From Rhodoferax aquaticus (GTDB taxonomy: Bacteria; Pseudomonadota; Gammaproteobacteria; Burkholderiales; Burkholderiaceae_C): a stretch of DNA of 64,000 nucleotides. Positions 1 through 9,347 of the stretch are shown one piece after another. Under the pieces are notes generated by a model. That model had not been told where the DNA came from and made no database searches. It saw only the letters and a program-made list of their open reading frames with translations. Location of the stretch: NCBI RefSeq assembly GCF_006974105.1, contig NZ_CP036282.1, positions 1,736,001-1,800,000 of the forward strand. The letters run 5' to 3'. The first letter of the stretch is position 1, and every line of letters begins with the position of its first letter. The position numbers were made by a program, and so were the translations under genes.

Positions 1-1
1 C

Positions 2-751
2 GTGAACCATGACTTTCTGGCCGGCTTGCCCGCAGGTGCCACACGGCCCGGCTTGCAGGTGCGCAAGGCGTCAGGCGCGGAGCGGGGCACCGCAGATTCT
101 TCAGCCCAGCCGGCCATGACCACAAGTCAACGCGATCAGGCTTTGCAACATGGGATGGAGTTGGTGAAGGGACTGCCCGGCAATGCGCTCTTGTTGGGTG
201 AAATGGGTATCGGCAACACATCTGCCGCGTCCATGCTGCTGGCGCGCCTGGGCGGGCTGGACATTGCGGTGTGCACCGGGGCGGGAACCGGCTTGGATGC
301 CCCTGCAGTGCAGCGCAAAACCGAGGTGCTGCGCGAGGTACTGGCCCTGCATGCCGAGGCGACCGCGCCGCTGGATGCTTTGGCGGCCTTTGGTGGGTTT
401 GAGATCGCGACCATGGTGGGTGCCGTGTTCCAAGCGGCCCGTGAGCGGCGGGTGATTGTGGTGGACGGCTTTATCGCCACCAGCGCCATCGTGGTGGCGC
501 ATGCCTTGCAGCCGCATGTGTTGCAGCGCTGCGTGTTTGCGCACCGCTCCGGCGAGCGGGGCCATGAATTCATGTTGCAGCACTTGGGCGTGCAGGCGCT
601 GCTGGACTTAGGCTTGCGCTTGGGGGAAGGTTCGGGCGCAGCCTTGGCGTGGCCTTTGTTGGAGGCTGCGTGTGTGGTGATGCGCGATATGGCCAGTTTT
701 GCGTCAGCAGGTGTCTCTACCCAAACCGACGAGGCCCATGTACCCGGCTAA
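2..751 (+). CDS. cobT: Nicotinate-nucleotide--dimethylbenzimidazole phosphoribosyltransferase (partial, 5' end outside window)
   Basis: CobT makes alpha-ribazole phosphate from nicotinate mononucleotide and dimethylbenzimidazole, for the lower ligand of cobalamin. The visible 249 residues carry the family glycine-rich block GEMGIGNT (about residues 66-73) and the C-terminal GEGSGA block whose Glu is the expected catalytic base. The family is usually about 350 residues, so roughly the first 100 are missing; the reading frame is open to the window edge and position 2 is not a real start. It overlaps cobS by 14 bp, which implies co-transcription. Assignment is secure from motif and neighbours. 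Confidence 0.93.
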   Translation: MNHDFLAGLPAGATRPGLQVRKASGAERGTADSSAQPAMTTSQRDQALQHGMELVKGLPGNALLLGEMGIGNTSAASMLLARLGGLDIAVCTGAGTGLDAPAVQRKTEVLREVLALHAEATAPLDALAAFGGFEIATMVGAVFQAARERRVIVVDGFIATSAIVVAHALQPHVLQRCVFAHRSGERGHEFMLQHLGVQALLDLGLRLGEGSGAALAWPLLEAACVVMRDMASFASAGVSTQTDEAHVPG

Positions 752-1589
752 GGCTTTGCGCCACTACCTGCTGGCATTGCAGTTTTTTACCCGGCTGCCA
801 GTCACAGGGCGTTTGGCAGCTTGGGTGGGCTTTAGCCCCGCAATGCTACGGGCGAGTTTGGGGCACTTTCCCGGGGTGGGTTGCTTGGTGGGCGTCATGG
901 TCGCTACTTTTTCAGCGGGGCTGCTCGCTGGCTTGCCAGCGGGTGGGTTTTCTCCCTTGGTGGCAGCGGCGTGGGGCACGGCCTTGGGGGTATTGGTTAC
1001 CGGGGCATTTCATGAAGATGGCTTGGCCGATGTGGCCGATGGCCTAGGGGGTGCGCAAGACCGAGACCGCGCATTGCGCATCATGAAGGACTCGCGGGTG
1101 GGTGCATTTGGCGCGATTTGGGTAGGCATGGCTTTGCTGGCCAAGGTGTCGGTGCTGGCGGTGCTCGCTTCGCCCAATGGCGGAGGCGGCAGCAGCGTGT
1201 TAGTGAGCGCTCTGGTCCTTGGGCATGTGGTGTCGCGCACCTGGCCTTTGTTTCTTGTGCGCTTGCTGCCCCATATTGGCGACAACGTGGCCTCTAAGTC
1301 CAAGCCTGTGGCCGAACAGATCAGCGTGGCTAGCTTGTGTGTCGCCTTGCTGTGGTGTTTTGGGGTGTTGGCCCTTGCCAGTTGTGCGCAGGTAGCTATT
1401 GATTATGTAGCGTTCTCGTCAGGCTTTGCTGTGGCCATCGGGGTGGCCCTGGGCTTGTCTTTGCTGGCTTGGGGCGTGATGTGGCGTTGGTTTGCAATCC
1501 GATTGCAGGGCTATACCGGTGACTGCCTGGGTGCCACACAGCAAGTGTGTGAGCTGGCGTTCTACCTCGGCTTGGCCTTGTGCTTGTAA
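738..1589 (+). CDS. cobS: Adenosylcobinamide-GDP ribazoletransferase (cobalamin synthase)
   Basis: CobS is the integral membrane enzyme that joins adenosylcobinamide-GDP with alpha-ribazole (phosphate) in the last steps of cobalamin synthesis. The 283-residue product has several hydrophobic segments and the signature HEDGLADVADGLGG (from about residue 92), followed by RALRIMKDSRVG. ATG 738 is chosen because it overlaps the cobT stop and gives the usual N-terminus; a TTG at 699 is also in frame. Residues about 211-225 (VLALASCAQVAIDYVA) are encoded by a copy of the interspersed repeat described in the findings, located in the C-terminal hydrophobic part. Confidence 0.93.
   Translation: MYPAKALRHYLLALQFFTRLPVTGRLAAWVGFSPAMLRASLGHFPGVGCLVGVMVATFSAGLLAGLPAGGFSPLVAAAWGTALGVLVTGAFHEDGLADVADGLGGAQDRDRALRIMKDSRVGAFGAIWVGMALLAKVSVLAVLASPNGGGGSSVLVSALVLGHVVSRTWPLFLVRLLPHIGDNVASKSKPVAEQISVASLCVALLWCFGVLALASCAQVAIDYVAFSSGFAVAIGVALGLSLLAWGVMWRWFAIRLQGYTGDCLGATQQVCELAFYLGLALCL
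1368..1412 (+). repeat. Interspersed repeat copy 1 (inside cobS)
   Basis: The stretch contains ttggcc, then gcgcaggtagctat, then a gattatgtagc tail, matching the other copies in order and spacing. It is read in frame inside cobS as LALASCAQVAIDYVA, the same frame as the copies in rpoS, tonB and the siderophore receptor. Confidence 0.6.
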
Positions 1590-1593
1590 GTCT

Positions 1594-2166
1594 ATGAAGC
1601 TTTGGCTTGTACGGCACGCCTTACCTTTGGTCGCACAGGGCACGTGCTACGGTGCCACAGACCTCGCGGTAGACCCCGCGGCGAACGCCCACCTCGCCGC
1701 CGAATTGGCGGAGCGATTGCCGCGCTTGGATACAGGGATGCGCCTGCAAATGCTCCACTCGCCGCTGCAAAGATGTGAGCAGCTTGCGCAGCATTTACAA
1801 GGGCTAAGGCCTGATTTGGTCTCAGTTTCAGAGCCTAGGCTGGCGGAGATGAATTTTGGAGACTGGGAGGGGCAGGCGTGGTCCGACATTCCCGAGGCGG
1901 CCTACGCCCAGTGGACCGCTGACTTTGCCCAGCACCGATTTGGCGGACAAGAGTGCGTGGCTGAATTCATGCACCGCGTGGCCCAAGTGTGGGACGCCAT
2001 GCTGGCTGCGCCAAGGTCGGACCATGTGGTCTGGTTGACCCATGCAGGCGTGATTCGGGCTGCTACGCTTTTGGCCCAAGGTGTGCGCGAGGTACACACG
2101 GCCCAAGACTGGCCTAAGGCGGCCCCGGGTTTCGGGCAATGGCGATGCTTCAACGTGGGAGTTTAG
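1594..2166 (+). CDS. cobC: Histidine phosphatase, probable alpha-ribazole phosphatase
   Basis: A 190-residue member of the histidine phosphatase (phosphoglycerate mutase-like) superfamily. The N-terminus LVRHALP is the RHG-type catalytic motif (usually RHG; here RHA), and a second catalytic His lies in WLTHAGVIRA about residue 150. Only 4 bp after cobS, it is the natural candidate for removing phosphate from alpha-ribazole phosphate or adenosylcobalamin phosphate. ATG 1594 is preferred over upstream starts inside cobS because the catalytic motif begins at residue 6. The stop overlaps the convergent HDOD gene by 4 bp. The cobC name rests on context; the superfamily is certain. Confidence 0.82.
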   Translation: MKLWLVRHALPLVAQGTCYGATDLAVDPAANAHLAAELAERLPRLDTGMRLQMLHSPLQRCEQLAQHLQGLRPDLVSVSEPRLAEMNFGDWEGQAWSDIPEAAYAQWTADFAQHRFGGQECVAEFMHRVAQVWDAMLAAPRSDHVVWLTHAGVIRAATLLAQGVREVHTAQDWPKAAPGFGQWRCFNVGV

Positions 2167-2975
2167 GTAGGCATCATGGAGATGTCCGCAAACGTTTCTG
2201 GGACAGGCAGGCTGGGCTGTAGGGCCACAATGTCAAGTTGGAGGCGCTGCACCACGTCGGCGGGCAAAAGTTGCAGTACGTCTGGCGTGAAGGGTGACTG
2301 ATCTGCCAGTAGAGCAGCCAAATGCACCACAGCACCCAGTTTGGAAAAAAGGCGTGCCTCCATAGGCTGGGAGGCTGCTGCAAAGCCCTCCACCACCGTT
2401 TCGGTGAAATCCCACCGGTGTGCGATCTCGGCCATGATGGCTGCCTCGTCAAACTTGGCCACCTGACGCTCACGCTCCCAACGTTCACCAGGAGGGCAGG
2501 GGCGGCGTTCAATGCTGGCAATCATGCCCGGATTGTGTTGGGCAATGACCAATTCGCCCAAACGCAACATCATGCCGGTTAGCCACGCCTCGTTTTCATC
2601 AATGTGGATGGCCATGGCCAGCCAGCGTGCATAGCCAGCGCACACCATGCTGCTGCGCCAAAAGTCCAGTCGGTTCAGGCTGGTGGGCATGTCAAACGAG
2701 TGCGCCATACAAATGGACAGGGCGCGTGCCCTGATTTGCCCCATGCCCACCACAGCAATGGCCGCGTCCAAGGTATGGACTTGGCGAGACAGACCAAACA
2801 AAGCACTGTTGGCCATGCGCAGCAATGTGGCGGTGAGGGCGGGGTCTTTGGCTATCAGGTTTCGCACCTCTGGGACGCCCGCATTGTCGTCCTTGAGTGT
2901 GCTAATCAAGGCGTGAGCCACTTCCGGCATCACCGGAAACTTAATGGACTGAAGAAACGTTGTAATTGAGGCCAT
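2163..2975 (-). CDS. HDOD domain protein, paralogue 1
   Basis: A 270-residue HDOD-domain protein, a family related to HD phosphohydrolases but lacking the catalytic HD pair and usually involved in signalling. Visible blocks are EVAHALI-x-TL-x-DDNA near the N-terminus, IAKDPAL-x-A-x-LLR and AWLTGMMLRLGEL in the middle. It shares these and roughly half of all positions by eye with the protein at 3649-4455, so the two are tandem paralogues separated only by nth. ATG 2975 (MASITTF) is chosen over an upstream TTG. It lies just downstream of nth (36 bp) on the same strand. The signal or partner cannot be inferred. Confidence 0.85.
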   Translation of the reverse strand: MASITTFLQSIKFPVMPEVAHALISTLKDDNAGVPEVRNLIAKDPALTATLLRMANSALFGLSRQVHTLDAAIAVVGMGQIRARALSICMAHSFDMPTSLNRLDFWRSSMVCAGYARWLAMAIHIDENEAWLTGMMLRLGELVIAQHNPGMIASIERRPCPPGERWERERQVAKFDEAAIMAEIAHRWDFTETVVEGFAAASQPMEARLFSKLGAVVHLAALLADQSPFTPDVLQLLPADVVQRLQLDIVALQPSLPVPETFADISMMPT

Positions 2976-3010
2976 GCGATATTGTGGCGGTGAAAACAAG
3001 CATGTGCTGG

Positions 3011-3652
3011 CTAATTTGCTGCGGAAGTCTTAGGCGAATAGTCACATACATGGTGCACTGCGCATTGCCAGCACAAGGGCTTGCGGGCTTGGCAAATGTA
3101 GCGTCCATGCAGAATTAACCAATGGTGCGCATCGACCATGTAGCGCTGGGGGATGCGTTTAAGCAGCTTCAGCTCGACTTCCAGCGGTGTTTTGCCTGGG
3201 GCTAAGCCTGTGCGGTTCCCCAAGCGAAACAGGTGTGTATCCACCGCCATGGTGGGTTCGCCAAAGGCCACGTTGAGCACCACATTGGCAGTTTTGCGTC
3301 CTACTCCGGGCAATGCTTCAAGCGCCTCGCGGGTGCGGGGGACCACGCCACCGTGCTGTTCTACCAAGATCTCACACGTCTTCATCAGGTGTGCCGCTTT
3401 GCTGCGGTACAAGCCAATGGTCTTGATCGAATCCTCTAACGCAGGCAGCCCGAGTGCCATCATTTTCTGAGGCGTGTTGGCGGTATGAAACAGGCGCCGT
3501 GTGGCTTTGTTCACGCCAACATCTGTCGCTTGTGCCGATAGCAAAACAGCCGCCAACAATTCAAAAACGGAGCTGAACTCCAGCTCCGTTTGTGGGTGGG
3601 GATTCGCAGCCTGTAGCGTTGCGAAAAACGTTTCGATGGCAGCAGGGGTCAC
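3011..3652 (-). CDS. nth: Endonuclease III (DNA glycosylase/AP lyase)
   Basis: Base-excision repair enzyme that removes oxidised pyrimidines and cleaves the abasic site. The 213-residue product has the helix-hairpin-helix LPGVGRKTA with the catalytic Lys, the catalytic Asp in VDTHLFR, and a C-terminal [4Fe-4S] ligand set C-x6-C-x2-C-x5-C (CQARKPLCWQCAVHHVC). Length is normal for the family. The GTG start overlaps the stop of the upstream HDOD gene (GTGA), so nth is translationally coupled within an HDOD-nth-HDOD operon. Confidence 0.96.
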   Translation of the reverse strand: MTPAAIETFFATLQAANPHPQTELEFSSVFELLAAVLLSAQATDVGVNKATRRLFHTANTPQKMMALGLPALEDSIKTIGLYRSKAAHLMKTCEILVEQHGGVVPRTREALEALPGVGRKTANVVLNVAFGEPTMAVDTHLFRLGNRTGLAPGKTPLEVELKLLKRIPQRYMVDAHHWLILHGRYICQARKPLCWQCAVHHVCDYSPKTSAAN

Positions 3653-4455
3653 AGAGCAGTAATGTCAACAAAGGAGTCGGCAGCAGGAAAGTGGCTGTGC
3701 ATCCATTCTTTGTCTAGCATTAGCACCTTCACTACATCTTCTGGAAGCGTGTCTAAAACCTCGTGGCCTTGGGCTTCGGAGTCGGCCAAGATGCCTGCCA
3801 AGTTCAAGATGGCTCCTAGGCGCGAAAAAGCTTGGTCCGTAATGGGGTCGGACGAGCGCTGCAAGGCTTGCACCATTTGCATGGGGAAGTTCCAGCGGCG
3901 CGCCAGTTCAGCGGTGATTTGACCTTCGGTATAACCCACCAGTTCTTTCTCGCGTTCCCAGCGGCCACCAGGAAAATGGGGCAACTTTTCTATGTCTTGC
4001 AAATGCGCAGGGTCGGCTTGTGCGATCAACAACTCACCTAAGCGCAGCATCATGCCGGTGAGCCATGCTTGCTGGGCATCCACTCCTAAACTGCCGGCCA
4101 GCCACTGGGCATAGCCCGCGCATGCCATGCTGTTTTTCCAGAACTCTTTGCGGTCCAAGCCGGGGATGGCGGGAAACGAATCGTTTAAACAGGTGCCTAG
4201 CGAGAGAGTGCGCACTTTTGACATGCCAACCATGCTGATAGCGTCGTCCAAGTTGCTCACACCACGGGGCAAACCAAATTGTGCGCTGTTGGCCAGTCGC
4301 AAAAGCTTGGCGCTGAGCGCGGGATCTTTGGCAATGATGTCACGCACGGTTTCTACGGTGGCATTGTCATCATTGAGTGTGCGTATCAGGGCGTGTGCGA
4401 CCTCAGACATCGAGGGGAGTTGGACGCGTTCAAAAAAAGTATCAAGGGTCGGCAT
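3649..4455 (-). CDS. HDOD domain protein, paralogue 2
   Basis: A 268-residue HDOD-domain protein and first gene of the HDOD-nth-HDOD operon. It shares IAKDPAL, ANSA-x-FGL, AWLTGMMLRLGEL and a GRWEREKE-type block with the protein at 2163-2975. ATG 4455 has a good Shine-Dalgarno sequence (AAGGAGA) 6-7 bases upstream. HDOD proteins regulate by protein interaction or second-messenger-linked signalling in other bacteria; nothing in the sequence gives a specific partner. Adjacency to a repair glycosylase is notable but functionally untested. Confidence 0.87.
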   Translation of the reverse strand: MPTLDTFFERVQLPSMSEVAHALIRTLNDDNATVETVRDIIAKDPALSAKLLRLANSAQFGLPRGVSNLDDAISMVGMSKVRTLSLGTCLNDSFPAIPGLDRKEFWKNSMACAGYAQWLAGSLGVDAQQAWLTGMMLRLGELLIAQADPAHLQDIEKLPHFPGGRWEREKELVGYTEGQITAELARRWNFPMQMVQALQRSSDPITDQAFSRLGAILNLAGILADSEAQGHEVLDTLPEDVVKVLMLDKEWMHSHFPAADSFVDITAL

Positions 4456-4579
4456 GAATTCTCCTTTTTATGTGTTGCACACGATCGGTGACAATTTACC
4501 CCAATTGGCCGCGCTTAAATAGTGCCAGCGTGATGCCTAAACCGATTATTTCTAAATACTTTTCGAAGGAGCCACTTTC

Positions 4580-5767
4580 ATGCAATTTGCTGACCGATTG
4601 AAAAACGTTGAGACCTCTGCCATTCGTGAGTTGTTCAAACTCTTGGGCAAGCCGGGCATCATCAGTTTTGCAGGCGGCTTTCCCGATCCCGCATTGTTTG
4701 ATGTCGACGGTATTCGCCAAGCGACCGATGCCGTACTCTCCAACAACCCCGGTGCGGTGTTGCAATATGGTGCGACCGAAGGTTGGAACCCCTTGCGAGA
4801 AGGCTTGAGCGCGCACATGGCCAAGAAAGGTATTGCGGCCCGGCCCGACGAAATCATCACGACCACGGGCAGCCAACAGGCCTTGGACTTGATTGGCAAA
4901 ACCATGATCAATCCTGGCGATAAAGTGATTGTGGAGGCCCCCACCTTTTTAGCCACGATCCAGTGCTTTAGGTTGTATGGCGCAGACTTGGTCACCGCGC
5001 CTGTGGACGCCGATGGCGTGCAAGTGGATGCCCTTGAGAAGCTCATCGTGGAGCACAAGCCCAAGCTGGTGTACCTGATCCCCACCTTTGGCAACCCGAG
5101 TGGCGCTATGTTGAGTTTGGAGCGCCGCAAGCGGGTGCTGGAGTTGGCTGCCAAGTACCAAGTGCTGGTGGTGGAAGACGACCCGTATGGTGAATTGTTT
5201 TTTGGTGCTACGCCTCCACCCACTTTGTTGGCATTGTCTGCTGAAGTGCCCGGCTCGCGTGAGTGGTTGGCGTACTGTGGCTCGTTTAGCAAGGTGCTAA
5301 GCCCAGGCCTGCGTGTGGGCTGGATGATTGCGCAACCGGCACTCTTGGCCAATGCCGTCATGTGCAAGCAGTTTAGTGACGCGCATACCAGCAACCTGAC
5401 CCAAGCAATCGCTGCCCAGTACTTGGCTTTGGGCCGTCTGGACGGTGCTTTGGCCCAGGTGCGCGTGACCTACGCGGAACGTGCCCAGATGATGGCGGAC
5501 TGCTTGCGCAAAGAACTGGGTGATGCGGTGAGCTTCAGTGCCCCGCAAGGCGGCATGTTTTTCTGGGCCAGCCTAACGGGTGCCGGTGGTAAAGAAAAAG
5601 ATGCGGCTGAGTTCGCAAAACGGGCCATCGACAAGCTGGTAGCCTTTGTACCCGGCAACCCCTTCTTTGCCAACCACGCGGACCGATCGACCTTTCGATT
5701 GAGCTTCGCGACCGCTGACTTGGCCAAAATCCAAGAAGGTGTAGCCCGCTTGGGGCAAGCGCTCTAG
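4580..5767 (+). CDS. PLP-dependent aminotransferase, class I/II (2-aminoadipate/LysN-like)
   Basis: A 395-residue fold-type I aminotransferase. The PLP lysine lies in [15 protein letters not shown], preceded by the VEDDPYGEL Asp/Tyr block and the NPSGA motif; the N-terminus [11 protein letters not shown] is typical of the LysN/2-aminoadipate and MocR-like branch without the GntR DNA-binding domain. It probably transfers amino groups from a broad set of substrates (2-aminoadipate, aromatic or branched amino acids); the exact one cannot be read. A strong Shine-Dalgarno (GAAGGAG) precedes ATG 4580. It is monocistronic, divergent from the HDOD operon, and its stop overlaps the convergent monooxygenase stop at a shared CTAG. 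Confidence 0.88.
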   Translation: MQFADRLKNVETSAIRELFKLLGKPGIISFAGGFPDPALFDVDGIRQATDAVLSNNPGAVLQYGATEGWNPLREGLSAHMAKKGIAARPDEIITTTGSQQALDLIGKTMINPGDKVIVEAPTFLATIQCFRLYGADLVTAPVDADGVQVDALEKLIVEHKPKLVYLIPTFGNPSGAMLSLERRKRVLELAAKYQVLVVEDDPYGELFFGATPPPTLLALSAEVPGSREWLAYCGSFSKVLSPGLRVGWMIAQPALLANAVMCKQFSDAHTSNLTQAIAAQYLALGRLDGALAQVRVTYAERAQMMADCLRKELGDAVSFSAPQGGMFFWASLTGAGGKEKDAAEFAKRAIDKLVAFVPGNPFFANHADRSTFRLSFATADLAKIQEGVARLGQAL

Positions 5768-6756
5768 TTAGCCGGCTGCGCAAACAACTGCGCAGTGATT
5801 TCATAGGAGCGCAGGCGCGCTGCATGGTCGTAGATCTGTGAGGTGATCATCAGCTCGTCGGCCCCCGTGCGTTCTACAAAGGCAGCAAGTGCCGCGCGCA
5901 CGGTGTCAGGCGCGCCAATGGCGGCACAGGACAACACGCTGTCAAGCAAGGCTTTCTCAGCGGGTCCCACCCGCTTGGGGTAGTCCAGCAAGGGGGGCGG
6001 CAATGGGGCAGGGCGTCCGCTGCGCAGGTTCACAAAGGCCTGCTGCATCGATGTGGCCCTGAACGCAGCCTCATCGTCGGTGTCTGCGGCAAACACGTTA
6101 AAGCCCAGCATGACATACGGCTTGCTCAAAGTGGCTGAAGGCTTGAAGTGGGCCCGGTACAGCTCAATCGCTTGCATCATGTACTGCGGCGCAAAGTGGG
6201 AGGCAAACGCATAGGGCAGGCCCAAAGCCGCTGCCAGTTGTGCACCAAAGAGGCTGGAGCCCAAGATCCAAATGGGCACGTTTAAACCGGCGCCGGGCAC
6301 TGCGCGAACGGCGTTTTTCGGGGTACCTGCAAAGTAATCCATCAGTTCCACAACATCGCGCGGAAACTCGTCAGCATCGCTGCTCAGGTTACGGCGCAGC
6401 GCACGTGCGGTCAGTTGGTCAGAGCCCGGCGCACGCCCAAGCCCCAAATCAATGCGGCCCGGGTAGAGGGACTCCAGCGTGCCAAACTGCTCCGCGATCA
6501 CCAAGGGTGAATGGTTGGGCAGCATGATGCCACCCGCACCTACCCTAATCCGAGAGGTGCCTCCGGCCACATGCCCCATCAGCACCGCGGTCGCTGCGCT
6601 GGCAATACCCGGCATGCCATGGTGTTCGGCCAGCCAGTAGCGTTGAAAGCCCCACTGTTCGGCCTGCTGCGCCAAGTCCAGTGAGTTGCGAAAAGACTGC
6701 GCCGCCGTGCTGCCCTGGGTGATGGGGCTGAGGTCAAGGACTGAAAATGGAATCAT
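5764..6756 (-). CDS. LLM-class flavin-dependent oxidoreductase (luciferase-like)
   Basis: A 330-residue luciferase-like protein of the YhbW/MsnO8-type subgroup. The N-terminal [15 protein letters not shown], then [13 protein letters not shown], and [17 protein letters not shown] are the characteristic blocks around the flavin site of the TIM barrel. Such proteins oxidise unknown organic substrates with reduced FMN. ATG 6756 (MIPFSVLDL) is used because the family normally starts there; an upstream in-frame start at 6801 adds an unconserved 15 residues. Substrate unknown. Downstream gene order gives no pathway clue. Confidence 0.88.
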   Translation of the reverse strand: MIPFSVLDLSPITQGSTAAQSFRNSLDLAQQAEQWGFQRYWLAEHHGMPGIASAATAVLMGHVAGGTSRIRVGAGGIMLPNHSPLVIAEQFGTLESLYPGRIDLGLGRAPGSDQLTARALRRNLSSDADEFPRDVVELMDYFAGTPKNAVRAVPGAGLNVPIWILGSSLFGAQLAAALGLPYAFASHFAPQYMMQAIELYRAHFKPSATLSKPYVMLGFNVFAADTDDEAAFRATSMQQAFVNLRSGRPAPLPPPLLDYPKRVGPAEKALLDSVLSCAAIGAPDTVRAALAAFVERTGADELMITSQIYDHAARLRSYEITAQLFAQPAN

Positions 6757-6825
6757 AGGCGAGTAGCTTGGGGCAGATGGATGAGTTGCAAGCCTTGCCA
6801 AGCGCCGAATCCCGTGCGCTGTCGG

Positions 6826-7209
6826 TCAATCTGACGACCATACCTTTTGCATATCTCGGCGGTCCCGCTTGGTGGGTCGGCCTTGGCTGATCGTTAAGGC
6901 TGGCTCAGGGGCTAAGCGGCGTTGCAGCTGTGCAGCTTCCCGTTTGGCTACGCTCTCGGGCGTTTCTTCGTACAACAGTTGCGCCATGGATGCGCTGCCG
7001 CGTTGCTCACTGATGCCTTTGACGACCACGGTTCGCGTGACACTGCCTTGCCGTACGGTGATGGTTTCGCCAAGTTTTACCTCCCGTGATGGTTTAACGT
7101 CTTGACCACCTACTTGCACATGCCCACTGGTGACCTCATGGCTGGCCAGTGAGCGGGTTTTGTAGAAGCGGGTGGCCCAGAGCCATTTGTCGATGCGGGT
7201 TTTTTCCAT
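6826..7209 (-). CDS. hslR: S4-domain RNA-binding protein, heat shock protein 15
   Basis: A 127-residue protein with an N-terminal S4 RNA-binding domain (RIDKWLWATRFYKTRSLA, then HVQVGGQDVKPSREVKLGE) and a basic C-terminal tail rich in Arg/Lys, the layout of Hsp15. In other bacteria Hsp15 binds stalled 50S subunits carrying nascent chains and helps recycle them. The gene lies 23 bp downstream of the tctE-type kinase on the same strand but is unlikely to be functionally linked to it. Family assignment is firm. Confidence 0.92.
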   Translation of the reverse strand: MEKTRIDKWLWATRFYKTRSLASHEVTSGHVQVGGQDVKPSREVKLGETITVRQGSVTRTVVVKGISEQRGSASMAQLLYEETPESVAKREAAQLQRRLAPEPALTISQGRPTKRDRRDMQKVWSSD

Positions 7210-7232
7210 AGAGCTTGGCGTGATCGGGGGCG

Positions 7233-8654
7233 TTAGTGCGCAGCGCTGGCGCTGAGCGGTAGGCTGATGCTTGCAGCCAAGCCCTGCACCTGCTGATGCG
7301 CGATGCGGTTGCTCAGTTGCACGCTGCCACCCAAGGCAGTGACCATTTCTCGGGTAATCATGAGACCCAAACCAGAGCCTGAGCGGGCGTCGCCGGTTGC
7401 AAAGGGCTGAAACAGGCGTAAGCGCAACTCATCCGTTATGCCACTGCCTGAATCGTCAATCACCAATACTGCCATCGCACCTTGGGGCGCAAGCCTTACC
7501 GCCAGATGGCCGCCCTGCGGGGTGTGCCGAATCGCGTTGTGGAGCAGGTTGCGCACCATCTCACGCAGCATCCATTCATGGGCGTGGACCCAGCACGGTG
7601 CTGTGCTGATTTCAAAATCCAAGTCTTTTTCGGCAATCAAAGGGGACACATCCAAGGCCAAGGCACGCACTACCTCCGCCCAGTCTTGGTCTTGGAAGTC
7701 TTGTTGCTGGCGCACTTGTTCAACTTTGGCGAGCGCCAGCATTTGGTTGGCCAATTGGGTGGCCCGGTCTACGGTGCGCTGAATATCCTCTAAGGCCTCT
7801 TTGGCGACCCAATCTCCGCGCAGGGCCGACTGCACTTGTACCTTGAGCACCGCCAAGGGCGTGCGCAATTGGTGGGCTGCATCGCGCACAAATCGCTTTT
7901 GGTTTTCCAGCAGATGTTGCAAACGCTGCATCACCTGATTGGTGGCGTCCGTGAGGGGCTGGATCTCACGCGGGAGGGCGCTGGCGTCGATGGGGGTGAG
8001 GTCGTCTTCATTGCGTGCGTCCAACACATTGCTCAGCTGCCGCACCGGCCGGGTCACTCGGTGCACCACCAAGAGAACAGCTATCGCAATTACGCCAATC
8101 AATAGGGCTTGGCGGCGCAGGGTGTCCATCAAAATTTGGCGCGCCAGCGTACGGCGCAGCTCCAGCGTTTCTGCCACTTGAACGGTGGCCATGGCCCGCC
8201 CTCGGCCGGTTGCCACGGGTTGCAGCAGCACGGCCACCCGCACGGGGTCACCGCGAAAGGTGTCGTCGTAGAAGTCCACTAAGGCGGCGTAGGGCCCTTG
8301 GTTGGGTATTTTTCCGCTCCAGGCAGGCAGGTCTTGTGCGCCGTCAATCCATAGGCCGCGCTTGTCTGACACACGGTAGGTCATGCGGCTGCGGTTGTCT
8401 GCTTCAAAGGGCTCCAAGGCGGAATACGGAATGCTGGCTTTGATGACAGCAAACTCGTCGTCGCCTTCGACTTTCAGCAGCTCACCAATGGCCTTGGCCG
8501 ATGCCAAAAGTGTGCGGTCATAGGCAATGTTGACCGCTTCCAAGGCTTGCCGGTACAAGCTGAAGGTATCGACCAGAACAAACAGGGCTATGGGCACCAG
8601 TATTCCCATCAATAACTGGCGGCGCAAAGAGGGGAGTCGATTGGCAGACTGCAC
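7233..8654 (-). CDS. tctE: Sensor histidine kinase, TctE type
   Basis: A 473-residue membrane sensor kinase. There is a hydrophobic segment at about residues 15-32, a periplasmic region of about 150 residues, a second transmembrane segment (LLIGVIAIAVLLVV), a HAMP-like linker, the phosphoacceptor H-box FVRDAAHQLRTPL, and ATP-binding boxes NAIRHTP (N), DDSGSGI (G1) and GSGLGL (G2). It sits 12 bp after the response regulator and divergent from tctCBA, so it probably senses the tricarboxylate (citrate-like) substrate and controls that transporter. The start is GTG at 8654; a downstream ATG (MGILVPI) would cut into the first membrane segment. Confidence 0.92.
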   Translation of the reverse strand: MQSANRLPSLRRQLLMGILVPIALFVLVDTFSLYRQALEAVNIAYDRTLLASAKAIGELLKVEGDDEFAVIKASIPYSALEPFEADNRSRMTYRVSDKRGLWIDGAQDLPAWSGKIPNQGPYAALVDFYDDTFRGDPVRVAVLLQPVATGRGRAMATVQVAETLELRRTLARQILMDTLRRQALLIGVIAIAVLLVVHRVTRPVRQLSNVLDARNEDDLTPIDASALPREIQPLTDATNQVMQRLQHLLENQKRFVRDAAHQLRTPLAVLKVQVQSALRGDWVAKEALEDIQRTVDRATQLANQMLALAKVEQVRQQQDFQDQDWAEVVRALALDVSPLIAEKDLDFEISTAPCWVHAHEWMLREMVRNLLHNAIRHTPQGGHLAVRLAPQGAMAVLVIDDSGSGITDELRLRLFQPFATGDARSGSGLGLMITREMVTALGGSVQLSNRIAHQQVQGLAASISLPLSASAAH

Positions 8655-8666
8655 GGGAGAGTAGGT

Positions 8667-9347
8667 TCAGCGGTCCGACTTGAGCAAATAGCCCAAGCCG
8701 CGCAAAGTCATCAGGTTCACCCCAGTGCCGACCAGCTTTTTGCGCAGGCGGTACACCACCACTTCAATGGCTTCGTACTGCACTTGGTCTTCACCCGGAA
8801 ATACCAGCTCAAACAGCCGCTCTTTGGCCACCGCATGGCCAGGGCGTGCCATCAGGGCGCTTAACAAAGAAACCTCGCGTGGCGTGAGGTCCATCACCTC
8901 CTGTTGCAGGTAGATGGCACCGTTGGTGCGGTCGTAGTGCAGCGGGCCCACGGTGGCGTCCCAGTCATCGGTGTCGGGGGTGCTGCCGTTTCGTCTGCGG
9001 TGCAGGGCGCGCACGCGGGCTTCCAATTCGTCCAAGTCAAACGGTTTGGGCAAATAGTCGTCCGCACCCGCATTCAGGCCCATCACTTTGTCGCCCACCG
9101 TGCCCCGCGCTGTAAGAATGAGCACAGGGGTTTGCAGGCCGGCCTTGCGCGCTTGTTGCAGCACGGTCAGACCATCGACTCCTGGCAAACTGAGATCGAG
9201 CACGACCACGTCAGGATGGCTGCGGCTCCAGGTGGCCAATGCCTGTGCACCATCGCTGCAAACATCGACCCGCAAGCCTGCGCGCACCAAGCTGCGTTGC
9301 AGGGCTGTGTGGAGGGCAATATCGTCTTCGACCAATAGCAGGTGCAT
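8667..9347 (-). CDS. tctD: Response regulator, OmpR family, TctD type
   Basis: A 226-residue two-component regulator. The receiver domain has the acidic pair in VEDD, the phospho-acceptor Asp in VVLDLSLPG, Thr in LILTARG and Lys in LPKPFDL; the C-terminus is a winged-helix DNA-binding domain (DLTPREVSLLSAL, then VVVYRLRKKL, TLRGLGYLL). ATG 9347 (MHLLLVEDD) is the natural start; the open frame extends 21 codons upstream without a family match. It is divergent from tctC with a 92-bp shared promoter region and is therefore the likely activator of the tricarboxylate transporter. Confidence 0.93.
   Translation of the reverse strand: MHLLLVEDDIALHTALQRSLVRAGLRVDVCSDGAQALATWSRSHPDVVVLDLSLPGVDGLTVLQQARKAGLQTPVLILTARGTVGDKVMGLNAGADDYLPKPFDLDELEARVRALHRRRNGSTPDTDDWDATVGPLHYDRTNGAIYLQQEVMDLTPREVSLLSALMARPGHAVAKERLFELVFPGEDQVQYEAIEVVVYRLRKKLVGTGVNLMTLRGLGYLLKSDR

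Noticed and set aside
2604..2969. 121-residue plus-strand ORF antisense to the HDOD gene
   Set aside because: It is the shadow of a motif-rich HDOD gene and shows no ribosome site or recognisable domain.
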